From positions 1-64,000 of the forward strand of contig JAGRKV010000088.1 of assembly GCA_020442165.1 (NCBI GenBank): 64,000 nucleotides of DNA, given 5' to 3'. A model generated the notes under the pieces. It saw only the letters and a list, made by a program, of their open reading frames with translations, had not been told where the DNA came from and did no database searches. Below, piece by piece: positions 26,098 through 34,936 of the stretch. The DNA is from Hyphomicrobiaceae bacterium. GTDB taxonomy: Bacteria > Pseudomonadota > Alphaproteobacteria > Rhizobiales > Hyphomicrobiaceae. A program made the translations under genes and the position numbers. How positions within the stretch are numbered: the stretch's first letter is position 1; each line of letters opens with the position of its first letter.

Positions 26098-26931
26098 TCA
26101 AGAACCCTTGGGGTTGTGGCGTACTGTGAAGACCGAACCGTCGGTGTCCTTCGCCGTCACTGTGATCTCACCGGCGTCTCCCGCACCATAGGTGAAGCGG
26201 ATGTTGGGGTTCTCCGAAAGCGAAATGCCCCCCTCCATGGTGAAGATGACATCGTTGCCGCGCTTCACTTCCATCGATTGCACATACTTGGCCGGGATAT
26301 AGAGGCCAGTGAGCTGGTTCATCTGCATGCCCGAATAGTTCGGGTGGCGGATCATCACTTGTGCTTCAGGCATGAGCGGCGTCTGGTTGGCTTCGTAGAG
26401 GCGCAACTTCATCTTGCCAAGCTGCGCCAGTGCCTGCTCCGCGTCCTTGAGCGCAGGGGCTGAGCAGCCTCCGGCAGCCTTTACGAACTTGGTTGCCATG
26501 TGCAGGTTGCCGTCGGTTGTCTCCAGCACGGCGCGAACATTGGAATACATGTCGACTCGGACGCGGGTCGATATCATGCGCTCGCCAACCCCTGCCGCAG
26601 GACCGAATGTAAAGGTCGCGGCAACCGGCATCGGATTTTTCTCGATCACCAGTGTCAGCGCCTTGGCTTTTGCTGCGACCTCTGCTGGGATTTTCATGGT
26701 AATCGGCACCACGGCAGCGTCGTCCGCGCGTACAGGAGCCTCCAGGGCAACCGCACCGTCATCTTCCGCGATCATGCGGTCCGCGTAGAGATCCTTGCGG
26801 ATGCCCGGCCACATGTCTTCGTCGGCAGGTGCCTGGGCAGCCGCTGGCGCCAGCGCCAAAGCGAACCCAAGAATTATCCCACCGCAAATGCCGGCAGCAC
26901 GGCTGCGAAAAGCAGTCTTTTCGAACACCAT
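26098..26931 (-). CDS. SoxYZ-like carrier protein associated with quinoproteins
   Basis: ATG at 26931 follows AGAGGAAA and is preferred over an upstream ATG at 26964. The 277-residue protein has a signal peptide (SRAAGICGGIILGFALALAP, cleavage near AQA-PA), a SoxY-like immunoglobulin domain (VPITMKIPAEVAAKAKALTL) with a cysteine in GGCSAP near residue 155, and a SoxZ-like domain (MIRHPNYSGMQMNQLTG, YIPAKYVQSMEVKRGNDVIF). SoxYZ proteins carry sulfur intermediates on a C-terminal Cys; this fused family is known to occur with quinoprotein dehydrogenases and its cargo is not established. It follows the metallohydrolase gene on the same strand. Confidence 0.85.
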   Translation of the reverse strand: MVFEKTAFRSRAAGICGGIILGFALALAPAAAQAPADEDMWPGIRKDLYADRMIAEDDGAVALEAPVRADDAAVVPITMKIPAEVAAKAKALTLVIEKNPMPVAATFTFGPAAGVGERMISTRVRVDMYSNVRAVLETTDGNLHMATKFVKAAGGCSAPALKDAEQALAQLGKMKLRLYEANQTPLMPEAQVMIRHPNYSGMQMNQLTGLYIPAKYVQSMEVKRGNDVIFTMEGGISLSENPNIRFTYGAGDAGEITVTAKDTDGSVFTVRHNPKGS

Positions 26932-27093
26932 GGCAGCGTTTCCTCTCGCTTCTTGCCGCTGCATGGGCGCTCAAACAGCGGTTTCAGTTATTCTTGATGC
27001 GACGCCAAAATCTTCCGGAAATCAGCTTGGCGCCGATACTAGCATGCTCATAGAGCTCATGGCGAGCAGGTGTGTGGCTGGTAATAGCCGCAA

Positions 27094-28170
27094 CTACTCC
27101 CACTCCAATTCGGCAAATGCCGCCGAAATGTTACGGCCATGAAACTCATCGAAGAGTTCCCATTGGTCTTGCTCTTCCCTGGCAACAGTGGCAATGGCGT
27201 CGCTCATGGTGCGGCCTTCGCGGATCGCGGCGCGAACGCCACCTGCCACCGCACCGAGATAGCGCTGCACCGGACGGGCGGCATCGGGCCAGGGCATGGC
27301 AGCCGGTCCATGACCGGGCACGATCTGTTTGACGCTCTGCCCGGCGAGAGTATCGAGTAATGCCAGCCAGCCTCGGATGGAGCCATCGAGCGTCGGCACA
27401 TGGCCTGAAAAGATCAAATCGCCAGTGAACAGTATGTCGGTCGCGGAATCATGGATCGTCAGGTCATTGTCTGTGTGTGCAGTTGGCCGCGCGGTGAGTG
27501 TCAGACGCCGGCCGCCCAGTTCGATCGACTGGCTGGAGGCCACGGCAACGGTCGGCACTATGATCTCAGTGCCTTCAAACGCTTCCGCGCCCACGGCCTG
27601 CATATTGAAGGCGAGATAGCGTTCAGCGCGGGCAGTAAGTGCAGCACCTAGCTTCCCATGCCCCACGAACGCCGGGTTGTCGGCCTTGAACGCCGCATTG
27701 CCCAGAACATGGTCCGGGTGCATGTGGGTATTGATGACATACCGGATGGGCCGGTCGGTCAGTGATCGGATATGATCGCGTAACGCCCGGCCGACCGCAG
27801 CTGTGCCGCCGGTGTCGATCACGGCGACTGCATCCGCTCCGATGACGAAACCGGTATTGCAGATGTCGCCACCATTGCCGGGCGTATAGACCCCGAGTTG
27901 GCCGCGGTGGACGAATACCCCGCTGCCGATTTCGCGCGGGCGCCCATCCCCTGAAGCTGCAGTCCCGGTCGGTGCCTCGGCCATTGCCGATCCTGTCAGG
28001 CTGAACCGCAAGCCGATGAGCAGGCCCATGCCGGCGATAGCTGCGCTGATGGCTTGCCTGCGGTCACATGCGAGCCCCGGCGAACCAACTCCCGCAATGC
28101 CAGTCGCGATCCTTCGAGCGACTTTATTGGGCTTGCCTGATCGCCGCCGATTCAATCTGTAGCTCCACAT
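27094..28170 (-). CDS. Metallo-beta-lactamase-fold hydrolase, quinoprotein relay type
   Basis: The start is uncertain; ATG at 28170 has GAGGG upstream and one further upstream at 28203 also fits. A Tat-like segment (CDRRQAISAAIAGMGLLIGL) occurs about 35 residues in, then the catalytic domain: THMHPDH (His-x-His-x-Asp-His) near 160, PTAHTDNDLTI, LFTGDLIFSGHVP and VPGHGP supply the two-zinc site. Homologues accompany the SoxYZ-like carrier beside PQQ-dependent dehydrogenases and are called quinoprotein relay zinc metallohydrolases. It probably works in the periplasm with the carrier encoded 160 bases downstream. The substrate is unknown. Confidence 0.85.
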   Translation of the reverse strand: MWSYRLNRRRSGKPNKVARRIATGIAGVGSPGLACDRRQAISAAIAGMGLLIGLRFSLTGSAMAEAPTGTAASGDGRPREIGSGVFVHRGQLGVYTPGNGGDICNTGFVIGADAVAVIDTGGTAAVGRALRDHIRSLTDRPIRYVINTHMHPDHVLGNAAFKADNPAFVGHGKLGAALTARAERYLAFNMQAVGAEAFEGTEIIVPTVAVASSQSIELGGRRLTLTARPTAHTDNDLTIHDSATDILFTGDLIFSGHVPTLDGSIRGWLALLDTLAGQSVKQIVPGHGPAAMPWPDAARPVQRYLGAVAGGVRAAIREGRTMSDAIATVAREEQDQWELFDEFHGRNISAAFAELEWE

Positions 28171-28660
28171 CCGCCCTCGCCACATGCTCGAACATCGCGG
28201 CAAAATGGGCGCGGCAATTCACGCTTGCGAATATCTGCGAATATCATTGGATGGTCGCGCGGAGTTTGCCAATCAAACCTGCGCGATGTCTGAGAAAAAA
28301 TATCAGAAACAAAACGTGCAGCGCAGCAATGATGTGCTGCAGCGCAAAAGGCCCCGAGTTTATGTGCTTCAAATAGGTCAATATACGCGACCTATTCCTC
28401 AATTGAGCAATCTTGCGGGCAATTGGCACTCGATGGAGGTCGACCTTAGCCTTGCAAGCCAGTGGAAAAAGTGTCTAGATGCCGCTCGGTAGCTGCGACT
28501 TCAGGACCCATCACGACCAAGTGACGCGGGTTCGTTTCGTAGGTCCGCCGGAGCATAACCAATAACAGGACACTTCCCTTTAGTCCTCTCCGCGGCCCGT
28601 GACACGCTGACGACAGCTGCCACCTTGCAAGCGTGGCAAGAACCTTAAGGAGGAAGCGCG
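28171..28660. promoter_or_regulatory. Divergent control region upstream of xoxF
   Basis: About 490 bases between divergent genes, more AT-rich than the surroundings around 28250-28400. A 102-codon plus-strand frame at 28184-28492 is not supported. The strong xoxF ribosome site TAAGGAGGAAGCGCG is at its right end (28646-28660). It should carry the xoxF promoter and any lanthanide-switch control; no operator could be defined. Confidence 0.4.
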
Positions 28661-30463
28661 ATGCGAAAGAGTGCACTCGTCGGTGCATTGCTCGCCACTA
28701 CGTTCATCGCTTCGCCCGTTTTGGCGAACGACGACGTTCTGAAGCAGACGGCAGATCCAAATCAGTGGGTCCTTCAGACTGGCGATTATTTCAACCAGCG
28801 TTATTCAAAGCTGGATCAAATCAACAAAGACAACGTCAAGAACCTGAAGGTCGCTTGGACCTTCTCGACGGGTGTGCTTCGTGGTCACGAGGGTTCGCCC
28901 ATCGTGATTGGTGACACGATGTACGTCCACACACCGTTCCCCAACATCGTCTATGCCCTCGACCTCAACAACGAAGGCCGCATCATCTGGAAGTACGAGC
29001 CGAAGCAGGATCCTTCGGTTATTCCCGTGATGTGCTGCGACACGGTGAACCGTGGCCTTGCATATGCTGACGGCAAGATCTTCCTGCATCAGGCCGATAC
29101 AACGGTCGTTGCACTCGATGCCAAGAACGGCAAAGAGATCTGGAAGGCTGTCAACGGCGATCCGAAGAAGGGCGAGACCAACACCGCGACCGTTCTGCCG
29201 GTCAAGGACAAGGTCATCGTCGGTATTTCGGGTGGTGAGTTCGGCGTGCAGTGCCACGTCACGGCTTACGACATGAACACCGGCAAGAAGGTGTGGCGCG
29301 GCTACTCAGTCGGTCCGGATGACCAAATCCTGGTCGACGGCGAGAAGACCATGTCGCTCGGCAAGCCGGTCGGCAAGGACTCTTCTCTGAAGACCTGGCA
29401 GGGCGATCAGTGGAAGATCGGTGGCGGCTGCACCTGGGGCTGGTATTCCTACGACCCCGAGCTGAACCTGATGTACTACGGGTCCGGCAACCCCTCGACC
29501 TGGAACCCGACGCAGCGTCCTGGCGACAACAAGTGGTCGATGACCCTTTGGGGTCGTGACGTCGACACCGGCGTTGCCAAGTGGGTCTACCAGATGACCC
29601 CGTTTGACGAGTGGGACTACGACGGCATCAACGAAGTGATCCTCGCCAACATCAAGGTGAAGGGTAAGGATCGCAAGGTCGCCGTCCACTTCGATCGTAA
29701 CGGTTTCGGTTATACGCTCGATCGCGCCACCGGTGAGCTTCTCGTCGCCGAGAAGTATGACCCGGCTGTCAACTGGTCGACCGGCGTTGAAATGGATCCG
29801 TCCAAGCCGAACTATGGTCGTCCCTATGTCGTCGACAAGTACTCGACGGCAAAGAACGGTGCCGACGTGAACACGAAGGGCGTCTGCCCTGCGGCTCTCG
29901 GCTCCAAGGACCAGCAGCCGGCGACCTTCTCGCCGAAGACCGGTCTGTTCTACGTCCCGACGAACCACGTTTGCATGGACTACGAACCCTTCAAGGTTTC
30001 GTACACGGCTGGTCAGCCCTACGTTGGCGCCACGCTGTCCATGTATCCGGCCCCCAACAGCCATGGCGGCATGGGCAACTTCATTGCCTGGGACGCTGGC
30101 GAGGGCAAGATCGTCTGGTCGAAGCCTGAGCCGTTCTCCGTCTGGTCGGGTGCGCTCGCAACAGCTGGCGACGTCGTCTTCTACGGTACGCTGGAAGGCT
30201 ACCTGAAGGCAGTTGATCCGAAAGATGGCAAGGAACTGTTCAAGTTCAAGACCGCTTCCGGCATCATCGGCAACGTCATGACCTATGCTCACAAGGGCAA
30301 GCAGTACGTTGCTCTGCTCTCGGGCATCGGCGGCTGGGCAGGCATCGGCCTCGCGGCTGGTCTGACCAACCCGAACGACGGTCTGGGTGCTGTCGGTGGC
30401 TACGCAGGCCTCAAGAACTACACCGCGCTCGGTGGCGTTCTCACGGTCTTCACGCTGCCATAA
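28661..30463 (+). CDS. xoxF: Lanthanide-dependent methanol dehydrogenase, XoxF5-like
   Basis: A 600-residue PQQ enzyme with a signal peptide (RKSALVGALLATTFIASPVL, cleavage near LA-ND) that oxidises methanol to formaldehyde in the periplasm. The adjacent-cysteine disulfide Cys125-Cys126 is in MCCDTVNRG. The active-site segment DEWDYDG at 316-322 has catalytic Asp319 and a second Asp321; calcium-type MxaF has Ala at that second place, so this sequence predicts a lanthanide enzyme. Tryptophan-docking propeller repeats follow. Residue 315 is Phe where I expect His in MxaF and many XoxF proteins. AAGGAGGAAGC precedes ATG. A hairpin terminator follows, separating it from xoxG. Confidence 0.97.
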   Translation: MRKSALVGALLATTFIASPVLANDDVLKQTADPNQWVLQTGDYFNQRYSKLDQINKDNVKNLKVAWTFSTGVLRGHEGSPIVIGDTMYVHTPFPNIVYALDLNNEGRIIWKYEPKQDPSVIPVMCCDTVNRGLAYADGKIFLHQADTTVVALDAKNGKEIWKAVNGDPKKGETNTATVLPVKDKVIVGISGGEFGVQCHVTAYDMNTGKKVWRGYSVGPDDQILVDGEKTMSLGKPVGKDSSLKTWQGDQWKIGGGCTWGWYSYDPELNLMYYGSGNPSTWNPTQRPGDNKWSMTLWGRDVDTGVAKWVYQMTPFDEWDYDGINEVILANIKVKGKDRKVAVHFDRNGFGYTLDRATGELLVAEKYDPAVNWSTGVEMDPSKPNYGRPYVVDKYSTAKNGADVNTKGVCPAALGSKDQQPATFSPKTGLFYVPTNHVCMDYEPFKVSYTAGQPYVGATLSMYPAPNSHGGMGNFIAWDAGEGKIVWSKPEPFSVWSGALATAGDVVFYGTLEGYLKAVDPKDGKELFKFKTASGIIGNVMTYAHKGKQYVALLSGIGGWAGIGLAAGLTNPNDGLGAVGGYAGLKNYTALGGVLTVFTLP

Positions 30464-30486
30464 GCCTGAAGTTGCAGTAACTATCG

Positions 30487-30513
30487 CCGGCGCGGGGATA
30501 CTCTCCGCGCCGG
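30487..30513 (+). terminator. Rho-independent terminator after xoxF
   Basis: A 12-base stem with one G-U pair: CCGGCGCGGGGA (30487-30498) with TCTCCGCGCCGG (30502-30513), 3-base loop, followed by TTTCCTT. It lies 24 bases after the xoxF stop and probably makes xoxF mRNA more abundant than the downstream genes. Confidence 0.8.
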
Positions 30514-30765
30514 TTTCCTTGTAAAGTTTACAAGTATGATGCCCCGCTTGACGTTGTCGTGCCGTTGGCTCCCTTCTGGCCGGCAATCTTAAGACGGTGC
30601 CCCCACGCAGATCCGGAGAAATGTCCTCAGCTGGGCTCGTTCAAATGAGTTTGAAGATCCGTGAAAGGGATTGACGGACGTTTGTTGCCGCGATGCCCTA
30701 AATCAGGCACCAGTTCCGACTAGTTTCTGGTCGAGCACAAGCAGAACAAGAACACCAAAAGACGA

Positions 30766-31338
30766 ATGAGGAAGCGCGTGACGAGATTCAGTCAACTTGC
30801 AATCGCAGCAATGTCCCTGTTGGGCACGGTTTGGTTTGCATCGGTACCGGCCTCCGCAGTCGGTCCGGAAATGGTCACACTGCCTGATGGCTCCAAGACA
30901 CAGAAGGGCGCCAAGGATGAGAATGGTAAGTGGATGACGCCGGACGGCGAACCCACATATCGCGTCAAGCCGGATGGTATTCTTGACTGGTACGCATACT
31001 CGGGCTTCCGCCGCTATCACTCCGAGTGCCACGTCTGCCACGGCCCCGAGGGCGAGGGCTCGACCTACGCACCGGCTTTGAAGGATTCGCTCAAGACCCT
31101 GAGCTATGGTGACTTCATCGGCGTCGTTGCAAGCGGACGTGTGCGCCATCTTCCGGGCGGCCAGGAGAGCGTCATGCCGGCTCTTGGTGATAACAAGAAC
31201 GTCATGTGCTACGTGGACGACATTTATATCTATCTGAAAGCACGCTCCGATGGTGCCGTCGGTCGCGGTCGCCCGGTGGGTCGTGACGAGAAGCCTGAGG
31301 CCGCCAAGGAATACGACAAGGCTTGCTTCGGTGGTTAA
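30766..31338 (+). CDS. xoxG: Cytochrome c, electron acceptor of XoxF
   Basis: A 190-residue exported c-type cytochrome. The signal peptide is LAIAAMSLLGTVWFASVPAS with cleavage near ASA-VG. One heme site CHVCH is near residue 88, preceded by LDWYAYSGFRRYHSE; a distal Met is likely in the ESVMPALGDNKNVMCYVDD region. It takes electrons from XoxF in the periplasm. The 302-base gap to xoxF holds the xoxF terminator and presumably a promoter. An alternative GTG start at 30778 has a better ribosome site (GAGGAAGC) than ATG at 30766. The stop overlaps the xoxJ start. Confidence 0.93.
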   Translation: MRKRVTRFSQLAIAAMSLLGTVWFASVPASAVGPEMVTLPDGSKTQKGAKDENGKWMTPDGEPTYRVKPDGILDWYAYSGFRRYHSECHVCHGPEGEGSTYAPALKDSLKTLSYGDFIGVVASGRVRHLPGGQESVMPALGDNKNVMCYVDDIYIYLKARSDGAVGRGRPVGRDEKPEAAKEYDKACFGG

Positions 31339-32188
31339 ACTGTCGCTGACGAGGCTGACATCAGCATTTGCTGCGCTTATCGCGGTTCTCGGCGGACTTC
31401 ATACTGCCGAGGCTGCGGAAGGCCAGCGCGCCGATCTGGTCAACCGGCGCGTTTTGCGTGTTTGCGCCGATCCTGCAAACTTGCCCTTCTCCAACCAGAA
31501 GGGCGAAGGCTTCGAAAATAAGATCGCCGACATTGTCGGCGAGGCTCTGGGTATCCCCGTCGAATACACCTGGTTTCCGCAGGCTACCGGCTTTATCCGT
31601 CGGACCTTGTTCGCCAAGGCGTGCGACGTGGTGATCGGCTACGCTCAGGGCGATGAGTTGGTCCTCAATACCAACCACTATTATCGCTCGACGTACGCGA
31701 TTCTTTATCGCAAGGGCGGAGCGCTGGACGGTGTTGAAAGCCTTGCCGACGAACGGCTCAAGGGAAAGCACATCGGTATCGTCGCGGGAACGCCACCGGG
31801 CGACATCATGGCGCGATTGGGCCTAATGGCATTTGCCAAGCCTTATCCGCTGATGGTTGACCGGCGCTACGAGTCGCCTACCGAACGGATGATCGAGGAT
31901 ATCCGCAAGGGTGAAATCGAAGCAGGCATCCTGTGGGGGCCAATCGCCGGCTATTTTGCGGGACGCGGCGGCGAACAGCTGGTCGTCAAGCCGCTGCTGA
32001 AGGAATCCATCGGGCCGCGCATGACGTATCGCATCACGATGGGCGTACGTCAGGGCGACGATTTGTGGAAACGCCAGCTCAACCAGATCATTGCCCAGAA
32101 CCAGGGCAAGATCGACAAGGTCCTGCTGGATTTCGGCGTGCCGCTTCTCGATGAAGACAACAAGCAGATCACAGCACCGCGTAAGTGA
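31331..32188 (+). CDS. xoxJ: Periplasmic binding-protein-like XoxJ
   Basis: GTG at 31331 is preferred: it begins a signal peptide (KLSLTRLTSAFAALIAVLGG, cleavage near AEA-AE), has AAGG upstream and overlaps the xoxG stop by 8 bases; frames open further upstream only shadow xoxG. The 285-residue protein resembles solute-binding proteins of ABC transporters: VLRVCADPANLPFSN, GFENKIADIVGEALGIPVEY, VIGYAQGDELVLNT, GILWGPIAGYFAGR. XoxJ proteins are needed for maturation or activation of XoxF rather than transport, from structural and genetic work in Methylorubrum. No transporter partner is adjacent. Confidence 0.92.
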   Translation: MVKLSLTRLTSAFAALIAVLGGLHTAEAAEGQRADLVNRRVLRVCADPANLPFSNQKGEGFENKIADIVGEALGIPVEYTWFPQATGFIRRTLFAKACDVVIGYAQGDELVLNTNHYYRSTYAILYRKGGALDGVESLADERLKGKHIGIVAGTPPGDIMARLGLMAFAKPYPLMVDRRYESPTERMIEDIRKGEIEAGILWGPIAGYFAGRGGEQLVVKPLLKESIGPRMTYRITMGVRQGDDLWKRQLNQIIAQNQGKIDKVLLDFGVPLLDEDNKQITAPRK

Positions 32189-32286
32189 ACAGGCAGCCTG
32201 CGCCCAACACTGCATAATGTAGTGCGCGCATCGGTTTGGCTGGCGAAACCAGAATTCATGCTTCGCCAGTCCCGGGAGGATCGTAG

Positions 32287-32961
32287 GTGACCAGCTCCAC
32301 CAGCAGCAGTTGCAAGCCGCCGCCAATGCGCGGGCGGGCTCTGAAACGCATCGCTCCCCAACCTCGGACAGCATGGTACGTTGCCGGTTCGACCATGCTG
32401 TGTGTGTTGGTTGCTACCGCATTGTTGCCTGTCTGCGCCGTGCCATCGGTAGCGCAAGAACATTCGACCGCGCCTATCGAGGTCGCTGAGCCGGCAGACT
32501 ACCGGATGAATGACTTTCGCTCCCCGGTGCCCAAGACGCTCAAGGGCGCGAGGGTGGTCGACGCCGCACAGGCCGCCGAGTTAGCAGGCCAGGGCGCGCT
32601 CATGATCGATGTATATCCGCGTGCGCCCAAGCCGGCGGGCCTGCCCGCGAATGCCATCTGGCGCAGCCCAAAGCATATGAGCATCAAGGGTGCGGTGTGG
32701 CTGCCCAATGTTGGTTTCGGCAAGCTGGCCAACGAACCGGAAGAGTATTTCCGCAAGGGTCTGGAGCGCCTGACGGGCAACACCAAGGACAAGGCGATAG
32801 TGTTCTTTTGCCTCAAGGATTGCTGGATGTCCTGGAATGCAGCCAAGCGCGCGATCGAGTGGGGCTACACCAACGTCATCTGGTTTCCAGATGGCACCGA
32901 TGGCTGGCAGGAAATCGGCAACGAACTCGCCAACGCCGAGCCTGAGCCAGGTGGCGGGTGA
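32287..32961 (+). CDS. Rhodanese-like protein with CxxxCW motif, PQQ-catabolism associated
   Basis: GTG at 32287 follows GGGAGGATC. The 224-residue protein has an export signal at about 29-55 (AWYVAGSTMLCVLVATALLP) and a rhodanese-like domain: ALMIDVYPR, SIKGAVWLPNVGFGKL, and IVFFCLKDCWMSWNAAKRAI, where two cysteines and Trp form the motif that names the family. It is found with PQQ-dependent alcohol dehydrogenases; its function is not established, perhaps thiol or sulfur chemistry together with the SoxYZ-like carrier. It is about 100 bases after xoxJ on the same strand. Confidence 0.88.
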   Translation: MTSSTSSSCKPPPMRGRALKRIAPQPRTAWYVAGSTMLCVLVATALLPVCAVPSVAQEHSTAPIEVAEPADYRMNDFRSPVPKTLKGARVVDAAQAAELAGQGALMIDVYPRAPKPAGLPANAIWRSPKHMSIKGAVWLPNVGFGKLANEPEEYFRKGLERLTGNTKDKAIVFFCLKDCWMSWNAAKRAIEWGYTNVIWFPDGTDGWQEIGNELANAEPEPGGG

Positions 32962-33014
32962 TTGGGCGCCAAGGCTTCGAACCGAAGGCAGCGTCTGACG
33001 AGATAGGGAAGTTG

Positions 33015-33031
33015 TTTTTTTTGGGGGGGGG
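33015..33031. repeat. T8-G9 homopolymer tract
   Basis: Eight T followed directly by nine G, in the gap after the CxxxCW gene. Long G runs are rare in this GC-rich genome and are prone to slippage. No gene spans it. Confidence 0.6.
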
Positions 33032-33210
33032 CATTCAGAGCAGCGGTTTCTTTTCCTGCTCTGGCCGCCGCCACGACGCAAGGCGTTGTGCGCAGTGGAC
33101 GAATTCGATGCATCTGATCTACGCCAAATCCCAGGCAAATCTTGATGTTCGAACCCGTCCCGAACGATCAATCGGTGAGGGTGTGGGACTGCTGGCAGAT
33201 TGCCGGAAGT

Positions 33211-33360
33211 TTGAGCGATTCCGACCAAGGAGGAAACGCTCAAACAGCGACTGCGACCCGCTCCTTGCGCCGCCCCCGCGGAGCAGCCCGAGCGATAGCG
33301 AGGTTTAGCTGCGTGGGCGAAGAAATCTGGATCGTTTCACCGTAAGTCTGAAACGATCTA
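33211..33360. repeat. 150-base dispersed repeat, copy 2
   Basis: Same repeat as 25891-26040. Here its last three bases form the stop codon of the downstream TadG-like gene on the minus strand, so the repeat directly abuts a coding region. Confidence 0.75.
33330..33358. terminator. Perfect 10-base hairpin at the end of repeat copy 2
   Basis: GATCGTTTCA (33330-33339) pairs with TGAAACGATC (33349-33358). It lies between the convergent xox-side and tad-side transcripts; a bidirectional terminator role is likely but unproven. Confidence 0.5.
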
Positions 33361-34575
33361 GTTCGTCAGTCGCAGTCCTGTCAGTTCCCGGGCAATGCGC
33401 GTGAATGCATCGCGCAGTTCGGTGGCATCCTTCGCATCGAAGAAGTAGGACGACTTCGAAGCGCACTGCTTCAACAGGTTCAAAGCCCCACCCGGCGCGT
33501 CAAATCCCACCGAGAATACGGTTACGCCTGCCTTTTTGATATTGCCGCAGAGGTTTTGTGCCTGCGCCACTGAATTGCCGTTGGAGTTCTCGTAAGCGGT
33601 GTTGAACTCGCCGTCGGTCATGATAATCACGGCCTTCATGGCTTCAGGATCGTCGTAGGTGCGCGGAGCACTGGCGCTCGGCCAGAACGATGCCCATTCC
33701 GGCGAGACAAGATACCAGGCCCAGGCAATACCAAGATGCCCGGCAGTCGAACCGCCGTCTGAAAGCTGTTCGATGTTATCGGTCAGTACCGACTTATCGT
33801 TCGTCAGCGGAACCACCGGACTGGCAGGGCAGGTGTTGGTCCGCTGCCGCAAAGACACCAGCAAAGGGGATGCATCCGTGAATGCGGTCGAGCCTGTGCG
33901 TTCGGTTACGCACGTACTGCGCAGGGAGGTCAGATTCAATGCCTTGTATGCGTAGACGCCTGCGTTGACCGAGGTCGAATAGGGAGCGATGCCTATTCGG
34001 TTCGCGCTGGGCCCGTTGGTCTCTTCAAGGACGATGTCGACGAGATCCTTGGCGGCGTCGCGCAAGGCCGCGATCTTTGTGCCCCGCATGGAGCCACTGA
34101 CGTCCAGCATCATCGCAAGCTCGATGTCGCGCGCCGAGTAGATCGCCTCCGCGGTATGCTTGGACTTGAAGGCTGTGACATCGAAGATGCGGCCAAGCGC
34201 TGTCGGAGTGGTGACTTCGACGGAGATGATCGCACGGCTCTTTGCGCGATCTATGGACACATCGAAGTTGTCGAAGATCGTATCGAGCGCGCGTTGAGCT
34301 CGCAGATTGGACTCGAAGTAGGACTGTGCAAGCTGCTTCAGTTCATCAGCGCTGCCACCCTCAAGCCGCAGCTGTTTGGCCGTCGCCAACGCGGCGGAAT
34401 CGAGCGCCATCATCGCAAGGCTTCTGGATCGGTTGACCCGCGCGAAATCGATGGCGATAGCAGAGCAGCCGAAAATAATCATGACGATCAGGCCGAACAT
34501 GATGATTACGCTGCCGCTGGAGTCTCGCCAGCATTCCGCCCCGGTTTTCAGAGATCTGTCGCACCACTTGTTCAT
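33358..34575 (-). CDS. TadG-like protein with von Willebrand A domain, copy 1
   Basis: A 405-residue protein. The N-terminus is TadE/TadG-like: a basic start, then one membrane helix (SVIIMFGLIVMIIFGCSAIA) followed by IDFARVNRSRSLAMMALDSA, the usual pilin-like processing region of tight-adherence pseudopilins. From about 150 a VWA domain begins: LAMMLDVSGSMRGTKIAALR with the metal site D-x-S-x-S, MKAVIIMTDGEFNTAYEN, and FSVGFDAPGG. It should face the periplasm, anchored in the inner membrane. No other tad genes are nearby. It is a tandem paralogue of the next gene, with the same start and end motifs (LTGLRLTN/LTGLRLTQ). Confidence 0.85.
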   Translation of the reverse strand: MNKWCDRSLKTGAECWRDSSGSVIIMFGLIVMIIFGCSAIAIDFARVNRSRSLAMMALDSAALATAKQLRLEGGSADELKQLAQSYFESNLRAQRALDTIFDNFDVSIDRAKSRAIISVEVTTPTALGRIFDVTAFKSKHTAEAIYSARDIELAMMLDVSGSMRGTKIAALRDAAKDLVDIVLEETNGPSANRIGIAPYSTSVNAGVYAYKALNLTSLRSTCVTERTGSTAFTDASPLLVSLRQRTNTCPASPVVPLTNDKSVLTDNIEQLSDGGSTAGHLGIAWAWYLVSPEWASFWPSASAPRTYDDPEAMKAVIIMTDGEFNTAYENSNGNSVAQAQNLCGNIKKAGVTVFSVGFDAPGGALNLLKQCASKSSYFFDAKDATELRDAFTRIARELTGLRLTN

Positions 34576-34936
34576 TGTGTCACCAGCTCAAAAAGCGTCG
34601 GTAGGAGGGAATATGATTTGACATAATTTCAGTTGGATTACTTTATGCGAAATCCCCATAAAAGTTTAGGCAACTCGGAAAACGGGGTAATCCAATTCTT
34701 AATTGAGATGTATTAATTTACAGAAATTGCGTTCCTTTGACGCTGGTGCATGGCCAATTTCAAATCAGGCCGCAGAAATTTTGGAGACGGCAAATGCCAA
34801 ACCCAGGCATGGGCCCGTAATCATGATGAACCCAGAAGCGGGACACTGAAAAATGATCGCTTAACAATTCTGCGGCGCCGCTGCGCGGGTGCCCGCGCGC
34901 AGGGCATTTGGTGCAGTGCAAAGGATGACTGGCCTG
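34576..34936. other. AT-rich gap between the two TadG-like genes
   Basis: About 360 bases. The part at 34620-34740 is clearly richer in A and T than its surroundings and probably holds the promoter of copy 1. No gene is supported. Confidence 0.4.

Noticed and set aside
28184..28492. 102-codon plus-strand frame upstream of xoxF
   Set aside because: It lacks a ribosome site, overlaps the metallohydrolase 5' region's surroundings and lies in the AT-rich divergent control region; no family resemblance.
29306..30586. 426-codon frame antisense to xoxF
   Set aside because: Mirror frame of a strongly coding gene with high GC third positions; the xoxF reading is unambiguous.
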